Assembly: GCA_003488105.1 (NCBI GenBank)
Contig: DNMS01000389.1
Span: forward strand, 6,807 to 20,179
Length of the DNA stretch: 13,373 nt
Origin: Rhodospirillaceae bacterium
GTDB taxonomy: Bacteria; Pseudomonadota; Alphaproteobacteria; Rhodospirillales_A; Casp-alpha2
Direction: 5' to 3'
Made by a program: the position numbers and the translations under genes. Below, piece by piece: positions 1 to 6,193 of this stretch. Within the stretch, counting starts at the first letter, position 1. Each line of letters begins with the position of its first letter. The notes under the pieces are model-generated. The model had not been told where the DNA came from. It did not search any database and saw only the letters and a list, made by a program, of their open reading frames with translations.

Positions 1-61
1 CGCCGGCGGCCAGGACATTCCCGGCGGCAACGACGGGACCGGAGTGGTGGCCAACGGATGA
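1..61 (+). CDS. plsX: C-terminal tail of probable phosphate acyltransferase PlsX (partial, 5' end outside window)
   Basis: Reading from base 2, an open frame runs 19 codons to a TGA at 59-61 and ends in a Gly/Asp-rich tail (...GTGVVANG). The tail carries no catalytic motif. The name rests on context: in most Alphaproteobacteria plsX lies directly before fabH, and here the stop overlaps the fabH start in an ATGA arrangement, which suggests translational coupling. PlsX makes acyl-phosphate from acyl-ACP for phospholipid synthesis. The open frame is clear, the identity is inferred. Confidence 0.5.
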   Translation, partial: AGGQDIPGGNDGTGVVANG

Positions 62-1065
62 CCATGCCTCGCTCGATCATCCTGGGCTGCGGCTCCTATC
101 TGCCGGAGCATGTCGTCACGAACGACGAACTGGCCCAACGCGTCGATACCACCGATGAATGGATCGTCGAACGCACGGGCATTCGCCAGCGTCATATCGC
201 AGAGGACGGGCAGTTCACCTCCGACCTCGCCTTTGCCGCCGCGGAACGGGCGATCGACCATGCCGGGATCGACGTCGACGACATCGATCTGGTGATCCTG
301 GCGACGACGACACCGGACCAGACTTTTCCCTCGACGGCGACGAAAGTGCAGGCGCGGCTCGGCATGTCGAACGGCGCCGCCTTCGATATTCAGGCTGTGT
401 GCTCCGGCTTCCTGTACGGCATTTCCACGGCGGACGCTTTCATCCGATCGGGTCAGGCCAAGACCGTGCTGCTGATCGGTGCCGAAACGTTCTCCCGAAT
501 CCTCGATTGGGAAGACCGTTCGACCTGCGTGCTGTTCGGCGACGGGGCAGGGGCCGTGGTCCTGCAGGCGTCTGCCAACGGCGCCGCCGCGGACGACGAC
601 GGCGCCGGCGCCGGACACAACCAGGAACGCGGCATCCTGTCCACGCATCTGCATTCAGACGGCAAGCTCAACGACCTTCTTTACGTCGACGGCGGGCCGT
701 CCTCGACCCAGACCGTGGGCCATGTCCGCATGGTCGGACGCGAGGTTTTCCGCCATGCGGTGACCAATCTGGCCGCCGTGGTCGACGAGGCGCTGGACGC
801 CAACGGCCTGGAACGCGACGACATTTCCTGGATCGTCCCGCATCAGGCCAACAAGCGCATTCTCGACTCGACCGCGCGCAAGCTGGGCGTGTCGCCGGAT
901 CGGGTCGTTACGACAGTGGACCGACATGCCAACACCTCGGCCGCGTCCATTCCGCTGGCGTTGGATGTCGCCGTCAAGGACGGCCGGATCAAGCGCGGCG
1001 ACCTGGTTCTGCTCGAAGCCATGGGCGGCGGGTTGACCTGGGGCTCCGCCCTCGTACGTTGGTAA
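58..1065 (+). CDS. fabH: 3-oxoacyl-[ACP] synthase III (KAS III, FabH)
   Basis: FabH starts type II fatty-acid synthesis by condensing acetyl-CoA (or another acyl-CoA) with malonyl-ACP in the cytoplasm. The 335-residue protein has the full KAS III triad: Cys115 in [12 protein letters not shown], His262 in VPHQANKRI and Asn292 in HANTSAAS. The glycine-rich ends GDGAGAVV (161-168) and [16 protein letters not shown] at the C-terminus are typical. Length is slightly above the usual 317-330 because of a low-complexity Ala/Asp/Gly stretch at about residues 171-187, just before the conserved [12 protein letters not shown]. The start at 58 overlaps the upstream stop; an in-frame ATG at 64 is the alternative. 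Gene order plsX-fabH-ihfA-merR is a conserved alphaproteobacterial lipid/chromatin cluster. Confidence 0.97.
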   Translation: MTMPRSIILGCGSYLPEHVVTNDELAQRVDTTDEWIVERTGIRQRHIAEDGQFTSDLAFAAAERAIDHAGIDVDDIDLVILATTTPDQTFPSTATKVQARLGMSNGAAFDIQAVCSGFLYGISTADAFIRSGQAKTVLLIGAETFSRILDWEDRSTCVLFGDGAGAVVLQASANGAAADDDGAGAGHNQERGILSTHLHSDGKLNDLLYVDGGPSSTQTVGHVRMVGREVFRHAVTNLAAVVDEALDANGLERDDISWIVPHQANKRILDSTARKLGVSPDRVVTTVDRHANTSAASIPLALDVAVKDGRIKRGDLVLLEAMGGGLTWGSALVRW

Positions 1066-1101
1066 ATTCCCGCCTGATTTTAGGTTGTTACACGCAACCC
1101 T

Positions 1102-1134
1102 TTGACGTTGACGGCTTTCTCCGGCGAGGATACC
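1102..1134 (+). promoter_or_regulatory. possible promoter for ihfA (tandem TTGACG)
   Basis: The 107-base fabH-ihfA gap holds two abutting TTGACG hexamers (1102-1107 and 1108-1113), each close to the -35 consensus. The nearest -10-like box, GATACC (1129-1134), is weak and leaves a 15-base spacer from the second copy. A short hairpin (GGTTG/CAACC, about 1083-1099) lies just upstream. The gap size suggests ihfA has its own promoter, but this exact one is a low-confidence guess. Confidence 0.25.
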
Positions 1135-1172
1135 CTTTGCCTCGGTCGCGGACCTAAGGGGGACCGGAAACT

Positions 1173-1478
1173 ATGGCTGGTAAAACAATCACCCGCGCGC
1201 AGCTGGGTGAGGCGGTGTATCAGGAAGTCGGGCTGTCGCGGAACGAATCCGCGGCCCTCTTGGAAAACGTCCTGGGCTACATGACGGACGCTCTGGCGCG
1301 TGGCGAAACCGTGAAGATTTCGTCGTTCGGCAGTTTCTCCGTGCGCCAAAAGGGACAGCGCATCGGACGCAACCCGAAGACCGGACAGGAAGTGCCGATC
1401 CTTCCCCGGAAGGTTCTGGTGTTCCGGCCCTCGCAGGTTCTGAAGAGCCGAATCAATCGTTCCATAAGCAACGGCTAG
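1173..1478 (+). CDS. ihfA: integration host factor subunit alpha
   Basis: IHF alpha pairs with IHF beta to form a minor-groove-binding heterodimer that bends DNA sharply. It serves replication initiation, recombination and many promoters, including sigma-54/NtrC-dependent ones. The 101-residue protein matches the HU/IHF fold throughout: an N-terminal helical pair (about 3-42), the strand motif [17 protein letters not shown] (44-60), and the DNA-intercalating arm [12 protein letters not shown] (65-76) with Pro68 at the tip. The tail KSRIN (91-95) is typical of the alpha chain. A purine-rich AAGGGGG lies about 10 bases before the ATG and acts as the ribosome binding site. merR follows after 13 bases, so the two are probably co-transcribed. 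Confidence 0.97.
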   Translation: MAGKTITRAQLGEAVYQEVGLSRNESAALLENVLGYMTDALARGETVKISSFGSFSVRQKGQRIGRNPKTGQEVPILPRKVLVFRPSQVLKSRINRSISNG

Positions 1479-1491
1479 GCGCGGCGTAGAG

Positions 1492-1890
1492 ATGCCTGCC
1501 GATGACGCCAGGTCCGTGAAGAAATCGGCGGGCGCGTTCCGCACGATCAGCGAAGTCGCCGACGAGCTCGGCCTGCCGCAGCACGTGCTGCGGTTCTGGG
1601 AAACCAAATTCCCCCAGATCAAGCCCATGAAGCGCGGTGGCGGCCGGCGTTATTACCGGCCCGAGGACATCGTGCTTCTCGACCGCATCCGGCGCTGGCT
1701 CTACGAAGACGGCTACACCATCAAGGGCGTGCAGAAGCTGCTGAAGGACGGCGTCACCGACGACGACGGTGAGGGCCAGGACATGCCCGCGGCCCCGGCG
1801 CCGAAATCCGCCCCCTCGGGCGACGGGCAGGCGGCGCAACTGGCCGCCGTGCTGGCCGAATTGAAGGATATTCGGGCCCTTCTCACCTAA
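1492..1890 (+). CDS. MerR-family transcriptional regulator (ihfA-linked type)
   Basis: This 132-residue protein has a MerR winged-helix DNA-binding domain: helix-turn-helix at about 17-40 ([20 protein letters not shown], then WETKFPQI) and the wing [19 protein letters not shown] (49-67), followed by the recognition-like [10 protein letters not shown]. The usual long dimerisation coiled coil is replaced by an acidic Ala/Pro linker (about 88-115) and a short C-terminal helix (about 113-132). No effector-binding Cys cluster is visible, so metal sensing is unlikely. It follows ihfA by 13 bases, a linkage common in Alphaproteobacteria; its target genes are not known to me. The ribosome binding site is weak, which also fits translation coupled to ihfA. 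Confidence 0.87.
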   Translation: MPADDARSVKKSAGAFRTISEVADELGLPQHVLRFWETKFPQIKPMKRGGGRRYYRPEDIVLLDRIRRWLYEDGYTIKGVQKLLKDGVTDDDGEGQDMPAAPAPKSAPSGDGQAAQLAAVLAELKDIRALLT

Positions 1891-1934
1891 GCCCGCGGCC
1901 TCTCAGAAAAATCGTTCGGACCCGGCCAGGGTTG

Positions 1935-1963
1935 TTGCTCCCACTGGGCGCAGCAAGTATAGT
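1935..1963 (+). promoter_or_regulatory. probable tRNA-Pro promoter
   Basis: TTGCTC (1935-1940) and TATAGT (1958-1963, 5 of 6 to consensus) are 17 bases apart and sit about 95 bases before the mature 5' end of tRNA-Pro. The 166-base gap between the merR stop and the tRNA contains no plausible gene. The spacing is good but the -35 is only a partial match. Confidence 0.38.
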
Positions 1964-2056
1964 CCGGCCCGCACGTCACCGGGGTTTTGCCTCGGTGTAC
2001 CTGCCGGTGGCCGCGAGCCCTCCCAAGGCAAACGATCGCGGCGCCAATAAAGTAGT

Positions 2057-2133
2057 CGGAGCGTAGCGCAGCCTGGTAGCGCACCACACTGGGGGTGTGG
2101 GGGTCGTGGGTTCGAATCCCGCCGCTCCGACCA
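2057..2133 (+). tRNA. tRNA-Pro, anticodon GGG
   Basis: The 77-nt gene folds into a full cloverleaf by eye. The acceptor stem CGGAGCG pairs with CGCTCCG (2123-2129), followed by discriminator A and an encoded CCA (2131-2133). The D stem is GCGC/GCGC with loop AGCCTGGTA. The anticodon stem CCACA/TGTGG holds the loop CTGGGGG, with anticodon GGG at 2091-2093 and G at position 37, as expected for proline tRNAs. The T arm has GGTTCGAATCC. It reads CCC and CCU codons. No T-rich intrinsic terminator follows on the plus strand before the opposing minus-strand unit. Confidence 0.97.
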
Positions 2134-2200
2134 TTACTTTTCCCCGAAAGTCAGAACCCATATTCCTGTTGCCCACAAGGCGGCGGCGCGGAGCAACATT

Positions 2201-2241
2201 CCCTGCAGCCAATGCAGGGCCGTCCACCGCAGGGGATGGAC
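2201..2241. repeat. two adjacent short inverted repeats downstream of tRNA-Pro
   Basis: CCCTGCA (2201-2207) and TGCAGGG (2213-2219) form a 7-bp stem with a 5-nt loop. Three bases later GTCCA (2222-2226) and TGGAC (2237-2241) form a 5-bp stem. Neither is followed by a T run. On the plus strand they could form a structured 3' trailer that stops or protects the tRNA precursor; on the minus strand they lie beyond the terminator. Their function is unknown. Confidence 0.35.
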
Positions 2242-2244
2242 AAG

Positions 2245-2273
2245 AAAAAAGGCCGGAACACGAAGTTCCGGCC
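2245..2273 (-). terminator. intrinsic terminator, minus strand
   Basis: GGCCGGAAC (2251-2259) and GTTCCGGCC (2265-2273) form a perfect 9-bp stem with a 5-nt loop. It is preceded on the plus strand by six A residues (2245-2250), read as a six-U tract on the minus strand. This is a textbook Rho-independent terminator for minus-strand transcription. It can serve both the [2Fe-2S] protein gene (stop at 2395) and the candidate small RNA starting near 2324. There is no T run on the plus-strand side. Confidence 0.88.
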
Positions 2274-2324
2274 CATAGTCTGTGCTCTTGAGGGAAGGGA
2301 GGATTCATTACAAATCCATCCAAC
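2245..2324 (-). ncRNA. candidate CRP/FNR-family-controlled small RNA (about 80 nt)
   Basis: This is inferred from a promoter and a terminator that fit together. On the minus strand, a start at G2324 lies 7 bases after an extended -10 box and 41.5 bp after the centre of a perfect CRP-type palindrome; transcription would end in the T run 2250-2245. The RNA would have a 5' hairpin (GGAUU/AAUCC, loop UGUAAUG, extendable by GGA/UCC across one bulged U). Next comes a C/U-rich single strand (CUUCCCUC), then a 9-bp GC-rich terminator hairpin with loop UUCGU and six U residues. No closed reading frame fits inside it. The alternative is that this is only the 3' untranslated end of the upstream [2Fe-2S] gene. 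Confidence 0.5.
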
Positions 2325-2330
2325 ATCCCG

Positions 2331-2373
2331 ACTATGACAGGCCCGCCGCAGCGCTGCTGTGATTGCCATCACA
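2331..2373 (-). promoter_or_regulatory. class II CRP-type activator site with extended -10 promoter
   Basis: TGTGATTGCCATCACA (2358-2373) is a perfect inverted repeat that equals the CRP consensus TGTGA-N6-TCACA. On the minus strand, CATAGT (2336-2331, 4 of 6 to TATAAT) is preceded by TG at the extended -10 position. Taking the hexamer as -12 to -7 puts the start at 2324 and the palindrome centre at -41.5, the exact class II activator position. The -35 region under the palindrome has no consensus, as expected when an activator replaces it. Known biology: CRP/FNR-family proteins bind such sites; which member acts here cannot be told from this window. Confidence 0.55.
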
Positions 2374-2394
2374 ATCTTGGGAAAAATTGCCTTA

Positions 2395-2760
2395 TTAAGT
2401 GCCGGGTGGCGGCAACTCATTGATTTTATTTATTTCTTTTTTCAAGCCTAGTTTCAATTCCAGCTCATCCAAGAATCCGCCGACATCATCCGGCGCAAGC
2501 CCGAGATGAAAGGCGCCGCCGGGCGCCACGCGCACCGTCGGCCCGAAATTGCAGCGCCCCATGCACACCGTCCGCTCGACCCGGATATCGAGACCACGAG
2601 TCCGCACTTCCGCCTCGATGGCCTTGGCCAGATCCTCGCTGCTGCGCGCGGCGCAGGACGCCAAATCAGAGCGCAAGCGGCGGTTGATGCACACCATGAT
2701 GGTCCAGCCGGCGGCGGGCGGCGGCACGGGCGGCGTGAAGGGAAGGTTATTCTGCGGCAT
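2395..2760 (-). CDS. thioredoxin-like [2Fe-2S] ferredoxin-domain protein
   Basis: This protein of about 121 residues has the four-cysteine pattern of the thioredoxin-fold [2Fe-2S] ferredoxins: Cys24 in CINRR, Cys36 in LASCAARSS, and Cys66/Cys70 in TVCMGRCNFGPTVRVAPGG. The final block CMGRC-x2-GP-x-VRVxPxG is the family hallmark. A Pro-rich N-terminus (about residues 8-17) precedes the domain and a Lys/Glu-rich tail follows. It is probably a soluble electron carrier or a cluster-bearing accessory protein; no redox partner gene is adjacent. The start is uncertain: I prefer the ATG at 2760, but in-frame ATGs at 2784 and 2820 exist and none has a clear ribosome binding site. It ends 22 bases before the CRP-type palindrome. 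Confidence 0.85.
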   Translation of the reverse strand: MPQNNLPFTPPVPPPAAGWTIMVCINRRLRSDLASCAARSSEDLAKAIEAEVRTRGLDIRVERTVCMGRCNFGPTVRVAPGGAFHLGLAPDDVGGFLDELELKLGLKKEINKINELPPPGT

Positions 2761-3057
2761 GGGAGGGTGTGACAAACATGGCATGAGGAGGGGTGACAGG
2801 GACTGGCATGGAAAGTGCAATTTGCCTCAGTGGTAACCCGGTGGGCCGGAACTTTTCTCCTCCTCCCCCCAAGCACTGGTTCACTGGGTTGCCGATCCCC
2901 CTCAAAAAAATCATTGATAATTCAACACCTTGACCGCGCGCACCACAGCACGGCCAGCCCTCGAACGCACCCAGAACGTGTATCGAGAAAAATTATTCTT
3001 CGCAGAACGCGTGTCGTTTTGAGAAACCTGGGCGAAATGCGACATCCACATCATGGT
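2761..3057. other. 297-base gap with no supported gene
   Basis: This gap lies between two minus-strand genes and must hold the promoter of the [2Fe-2S] gene. It is patchy in composition, with AT-rich islands (2905-2925 and 2988-2999) in GC-rich DNA. I see a TTGA-N4-TCAA palindrome (2914-2925) and a direct repeat CACTGG-TT-CACTGG (about 2874-2887). No -35/-10 pair of convincing spacing is visible, and no terminator for the gene ending at 3058. Confidence 0.5.
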
Positions 3058-3345
3058 TCAGGCATCATCGCCCGTCAGCAGGCGCCGGCCCGCGTCGGTC
3101 AATTTGCAGACCTGCCAATCAGGCTTGAGGGGAGTGTTGAACCAGGGTTCGGCCCAGCCGTGTTCGATACAGGCGTTGACCGTGCGATCGCTGACTTTCT
3201 GGCCGAGTTCATCAAACAGCGGCAGCTTCCCACCCGCCTGATTCAAGCCACGCCGCAGCCATTTGCGCTGCTGTGCCGTCGGCTGCGCCCCCGCGTCGGC
3301 GTCCTGCCGGCTGCGTCCATTGATCTCCGTCTGGCCTTGCGACAT
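3058..3345 (-). CDS. small conserved-looking protein, possible winged-helix fold
   Basis: I do not recognise a named family. The protein of about 95 residues has a polar N-terminus (1-20), a helical segment AQQRKWLRRGLNQAGGKLPLFDELGQKVS, a central RTVNACIEHGWAEPWF, and a C-terminal segment VCKLTDAGRRLLTGDDA. The order helix, 'second helix + GWAEP', strand and 'KLTDAGRRLL' resembles the end of winged-helix domains, where LT-x-AGR-x-LL is frequent. Codon choice looks coding and the plus-strand frames over it are poor. An ATG at 3348 abuts the one at 3345; GGGAGG sits 4 bases before the latter, so I chose 3345. It is transcribed divergently from cutA. Its function is unknown; a DNA-binding role is only suggested. 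Confidence 0.65.
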   Translation of the reverse strand: MSQGQTEINGRSRQDADAGAQPTAQQRKWLRRGLNQAGGKLPLFDELGQKVSDRTVNACIEHGWAEPWFNTPLKPDWQVCKLTDAGRRLLTGDDA

Positions 3346-3454
3346 CATGCCTCCCGCTCACCTGCCATCATGCCCCGTCCTCCGGGGCGCGTCCCCGGCG
3401 ATGGTAATTGAGTTCCCGAGCCCCGCCAACCGATTAGGCCCGCAGGCACTGAAG

Positions 3455-3772
3455 ATGACCGCAAAATTCATTTACATGACCGCCGCCGACCTGGATGAAG
3501 CACGGCGCATCGCCGAAACCCTGGTCGATGAACGGCTGATCGCCTGCGCCAACATCCTGGGCGCCATGGAATCGGTCTATCGCTGGGACGGCAAAGTCAC
3601 GCGCGGCCGCGAAGTGGCGGTAATCCTGAAAACACGGGACGCTCTGGCCGAAGCGGCGATTGCCCGCGCGGCTGCGTTGCACAGCTACGATTGTCCTTGT
3701 CTGGTGGTCCTGGATCTGGCCGGAGGCCACGCGCCGTTCCTGAATTGGATATCGGCGGAAATGGACGGGTAG
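3455..3772 (+). CDS. cutA: divalent-cation tolerance protein CutA
   Basis: CutA is a small, very stable trimeric protein linked to copper and other divalent-metal tolerance; its exact reaction is not settled. This 105-residue protein matches along its length: the N-terminal strand FIYMTAADLDEARRIAETLVDERLIACANI (5-34), SVYRWDGKV (40-48), the strand EVAVILKT (53-60), HSYDCPCLVVLDL (76-88, variant of HPYExP) and the C-terminal FLNWI (95-99). I chose the ATG at 3455 because family members begin directly before the first strand; an in-frame ATG at 3401 would add 18 unrelated residues. It converges on the next gene with 21 bases between stops. Confidence 0.92.
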   Translation: MTAKFIYMTAADLDEARRIAETLVDERLIACANILGAMESVYRWDGKVTRGREVAVILKTRDALAEAAIARAAALHSYDCPCLVVLDLAGGHAPFLNWISAEMDG

Positions 3773-3793
3773 GGCGTTCGCCCCGATGATCCT

Positions 3794-4726
3794 TTAAGTC
3801 TTGAGAATGCCGGCGCCGATCTTCTCAACGATGGTCTTGGCGGCCTCTTCGGAGGCGATACCGCCCGCGAAGCCCACCTGAATGGCCTGGGACAAGGGGC
3901 GCAGCAGCATGGCGCGGCGCAGATCGACGCTGTCCTCGCCCGTATCGCGCAGTTGTCCGGCGACGCCGCTCAGGCTGCTGCACAGGCGGGCGACATGTTC
4001 GTAGCGCGTATTCTCAAGCTGATCCTGGGCGCGCATGGCTTCCGCCACCACGCGGGCCAGTGTGTTGCGCAGGTCCCGGTCGAACTCGCCCTTTTCCAGG
4101 CGCGGCGCGATGCCGTTGATCAGTGATTTGATTTCGTCGCCGATGAACTGCAGGCGGCAGCCCTTCACGTCTTCCTCGGCGGCGGCGACATCCATTTCCT
4201 TGTCGAGAAACCCGATTTTCTCGCCCTGCAGCTTGCGGCTCAGGTGGTTCGGCGCGTCGATGGCCTTCGCGCCCTCATCTTGCACCCGTTTTGGGCCCAT
4301 GTAGTCCTCGGTCACCACGAAAGGGCGGCGTTTTTCCACCAGGCGATTGATGCGCGACATCAGGCCGACGGCGGAAACGGGTTTCGACACGACATCATCG
4401 ACGCCCATGTCGAGGGCCGCCTTAATCGCCTTAGGGTCCTCGTCCTCGACGACGACCAGGATGATGGGCACGAAGGGGTTATGGCCGATTTTTCCCTGGC
4501 GGATTTTCTGCGTCACGGCGGCGAAATTGCCGTCCGGCAGGCGCAATTCTCCGACGATCAGATCAGGATCGTTCTGGCCGAGGACGGCGACCACTTCCTT
4601 GCAATCGTCGCCCAGGCGAATGTCGCGGCAGCCTTCGTTGAACAGGATGTGGCGGATGCCCTGACGGGCGCTGGCGTCGCCGTCGACCAGAAACACCCCG
4701 ACATTGCCAAAGTTCAATTTCGCCAT
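3794..4726 (-). CDS. response-regulator-like protein with degenerate receiver and helical C-terminus
   Basis: Residues 9-130 form a CheY-like receiver: VFLVDGDASARQGI (acidic residues Asp15 and Asp17), DLIVGELRLPDG, PIILVVVEDED and VDDVVSKPVS (Lys115). The usual phosphoacceptor Asp is Glu60, and the switch Thr/Ser is Val92; Lys115 is kept. Such a receiver probably cannot be phosphorylated normally and may act as a fixed 'on-like' or scaffold domain. Residues about 130-310 hold no known output domain that I can identify. They look mostly helical, with charged stretches (LDKEMDVAAAEEDVKG; RDLRNTLARVVAEAMRAQDQLENTR) that could mediate dimerisation. No kinase gene adjoins it. The start ATG at 4726 lies about 50 bases after a good promoter. 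Confidence 0.85.
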   Translation of the reverse strand: MAKLNFGNVGVFLVDGDASARQGIRHILFNEGCRDIRLGDDCKEVVAVLGQNDPDLIVGELRLPDGNFAAVTQKIRQGKIGHNPFVPIILVVVEDEDPKAIKAALDMGVDDVVSKPVSAVGLMSRINRLVEKRRPFVVTEDYMGPKRVQDEGAKAIDAPNHLSRKLQGEKIGFLDKEMDVAAAEEDVKGCRLQFIGDEIKSLINGIAPRLEKGEFDRDLRNTLARVVAEAMRAQDQLENTRYEHVARLCSSLSGVAGQLRDTGEDSVDLRRAMLLRPLSQAIQVGFAGGIASEEAAKTIVEKIGAGILKT

Positions 4727-4783
4727 GGTTCAGGCGGTTCCCCGGTCGTTTGATTCAGCGCGTCCCCACGCTGGTTGGCTGAA

Positions 4784-4813
4784 AATATAGAACGTTCGTC
4801 TGGCTTCTGTGAA
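4784..4813 (-). promoter_or_regulatory. promoter for the response-regulator-like gene
   Basis: On the minus strand TTCACA (4813-4808, 5 of 6 to TTGACA) and TATATT (4789-4784, 5 of 6 to TATAAT) are separated by 18 bases. The predicted start near 4778 gives a leader of about 52 bases before the ATG at 4726. This is one of the best sigma-70-type matches in the window, and it lies between the ispDF stop and the next gene, so the latter need not depend on ispDF read-through. Confidence 0.5.
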
Positions 4814-4839
4814 CCGGCATTCACACGAAGGTGTGCAGG

Positions 4840-6012
4840 TCACGCCGGACCCGCGCCACGGTAACGCACCGTCGCCACGGCCTGAGCGGCGATGCCTTCG
4901 CCTCGACCCGTGAAGCCGAGGCGTTCCGTGGTCGTCGCCTTGACGTTGACCCGATCTCCGGCGATGCCGAGGATATCCGCGACCCGCGCGGCCATGGCGG
5001 CACGGTGGGGGCCGACCTTGGGCGCCTCGCAGATGATCGTCACATCAACGTTGACGATCATCGCCCCCCGGTCGCGGACCAGGGCGGCGGCATGAGCCAG
5101 GAAAATATCCGATTCCGCCCCCCGCCATTGCGGGTCCGTCGGCGGGAAGTGCTGGCCGATGTCGCCTTCGCCGATGGCGCCCAGGATGGCGTCGGTCAGG
5201 GCATGCAGCCCGACATCGGCATCGGAATGACCTTTGAGTTTTTGGTTGTAGGGAACGTCGATGCCGCATAACCGCACGGCGTCGCCGGTCTCGAACTGGT
5301 GGACGTCGAAGCCGAATCCGGTTCGCGTTTCACCGCCGTTCATCATCTCTTCGGCGCGCATCAGATCGCCCTCCGTCGTGATCTTGAAATTATCCGCATC
5401 ACCCGCAACCAGGGCAACCGTCAGGCCCGTGGCCTCGGCCACGGCGGCATCGTCGGTCAGACTCTGCCCCTTGGCCTTGCCGTGAGCCGCCAAAATCTCG
5501 GCGAAACGGAAGCCCTGCGGCGTCTGCACCCGGTACAACCCGGTGCGGTCCACGGTCTCCGCAACCCGGTCGTCCGCGCCGCGTTTCAAGGTATCGGCCA
5601 CGGCCAGGGCCGGGACCGCGCCGGGTGCCGCTTCCAGCGCGGCGATAACGTCGGAAATCACCCGGGCCGACACGAAAGGCCGGGCCGCGTCGTGGATCAG
5701 CACCAGGTCCGGCGCGCCGCCGGGGGTCAGGCCGGCCGCGAATTCCAGGCCGTTGCGCACGGAATCCTGCCGCTCGGCGCCGCCCGCCGTGTGACCGGCG
5801 ATGCCCAGTCCCTGAGCGGCGGCCTCGAACAACTCACGATCATCGGGATGGATGACGCCGATCACCTGGGTCACGGCGGGATGGGCCGCAAAGGCGCGCA
5901 AGGCATGGCGCAGAACGGGCTCCCCGGCAAGGGTCCGGTACTGCTTGGGCAGGGGGCCGCCGAAACGATGACCGCGGCCCGCGCCGACGATGATGGCCGT
6001 GCAATTCGCCAT
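4840..6012 (-). CDS. ispDF: bifunctional IspD/IspF (MEP cytidylyltransferase / MECDP synthase)
   Basis: This fused enzyme of 390 residues catalyses two non-consecutive steps of the MEP isoprenoid pathway: MEP + CTP to CDP-ME, and CDP-ME 2-phosphate to the cyclic diphosphate. The IspD half (about 1-225) has the CTP-binding loop [17 protein letters not shown] (9-25), DAARPF (108-113) and DTLKR. The IspF half (about 232-390) starts at [10 protein letters not shown] with metal ligands Asp236 and His238, and has [20 protein letters not shown] with the third ligand His270, plus the C-terminal [21 protein letters not shown]. The fusion is typical of Alphaproteobacteria. I chose the ATG at 6012; an in-frame TTG at 6036 would add eight residues without a better ribosome binding site. 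Confidence 0.97.
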   Translation of the reverse strand: MANCTAIIVGAGRGHRFGGPLPKQYRTLAGEPVLRHALRAFAAHPAVTQVIGVIHPDDRELFEAAAQGLGIAGHTAGGAERQDSVRNGLEFAAGLTPGGAPDLVLIHDAARPFVSARVISDVIAALEAAPGAVPALAVADTLKRGADDRVAETVDRTGLYRVQTPQGFRFAEILAAHGKAKGQSLTDDAAVAEATGLTVALVAGDADNFKITTEGDLMRAEEMMNGGETRTGFGFDVHQFETGDAVRLCGIDVPYNQKLKGHSDADVGLHALTDAILGAIGEGDIGQHFPPTDPQWRGAESDIFLAHAAALVRDRGAMIVNVDVTIICEAPKVGPHRAAMAARVADILGIAGDRVNVKATTTERLGFTGRGEGIAAQAVATVRYRGAGPA

Positions 6013-6065
6013 GGGTTCCAATGCCGCCTTGTCCAACGCAGGGAGGGAAGGGAGGTCAGGCGCGG

Positions 6066-6095
6066 AACATACTGAACAAACGGGGATTTTGCCAA
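6066..6095 (-). promoter_or_regulatory. possible promoter for ispDF
   Basis: On the minus strand TTGGCA (6095-6090, 5 of 6 to consensus) and TATGTT (6071-6066, 4 of 6) are 18 bases apart. The predicted start near 6060 leaves about 48 bases to the ATG at 6012. It lies in the 181-base divergent gap between ispDF and the membrane-protein gene. On the plus strand the same gap holds TTGTCA (6133-6138) but no good -10 partner. Confidence 0.38.
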
Positions 6096-6193
6096 TAGGC
6101 CATGTCGTCCGACGGCAATGCGCAGGCGGCTCTTGTCAAACCGGGCGCGTAGGGCGATGTTCTAGCCGACCGTTGTAACGAGAGACTGAACAG

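Noticed and set aside
1935..1956. Inverted repeat TTGCT-N12-AGCAA in the tRNA-Pro promoter as an operator
   Set aside because: The arms are only 5 bases and overlap the -35 box; chance is likely and tRNA genes rarely have such operators.
1976..2326. Minus-strand open frame of 116 codons running through the terminator and across tRNA-Pro
   Set aside because: It crosses a perfect intrinsic terminator and the antisense of a tRNA; no domain is seen.
2914..2925. TTGATAATTCAA as an FNR-type site upstream of the [2Fe-2S] gene
   Set aside because: The half-sites TTGA/TCAA are separated by 4 bases, while FNR-type sites need 6; it is probably a chance AT-rich palindrome.
2815..3411. Plus-strand open frame of 198 codons over the gap and the small minus-strand gene
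   Set aside because: It has no recognisable domain, is Arg/Pro/His-rich as antisense frames in GC-rich DNA are, and covers a minus-strand frame with more protein-like composition and a ribosome site.
3772..3794. GGGC-GTTC-GCCC between cutA and the convergent gene as a shared terminator
   Set aside because: The stem is only 4 bp and there is no T run on either strand.
5299..6075. Plus-strand open frame of 258 codons opposite ispDF
   Set aside because: It is an antisense shadow of ispDF, whose motifs are complete on the minus strand; the frame is Gly/Arg/His-rich with no domain.
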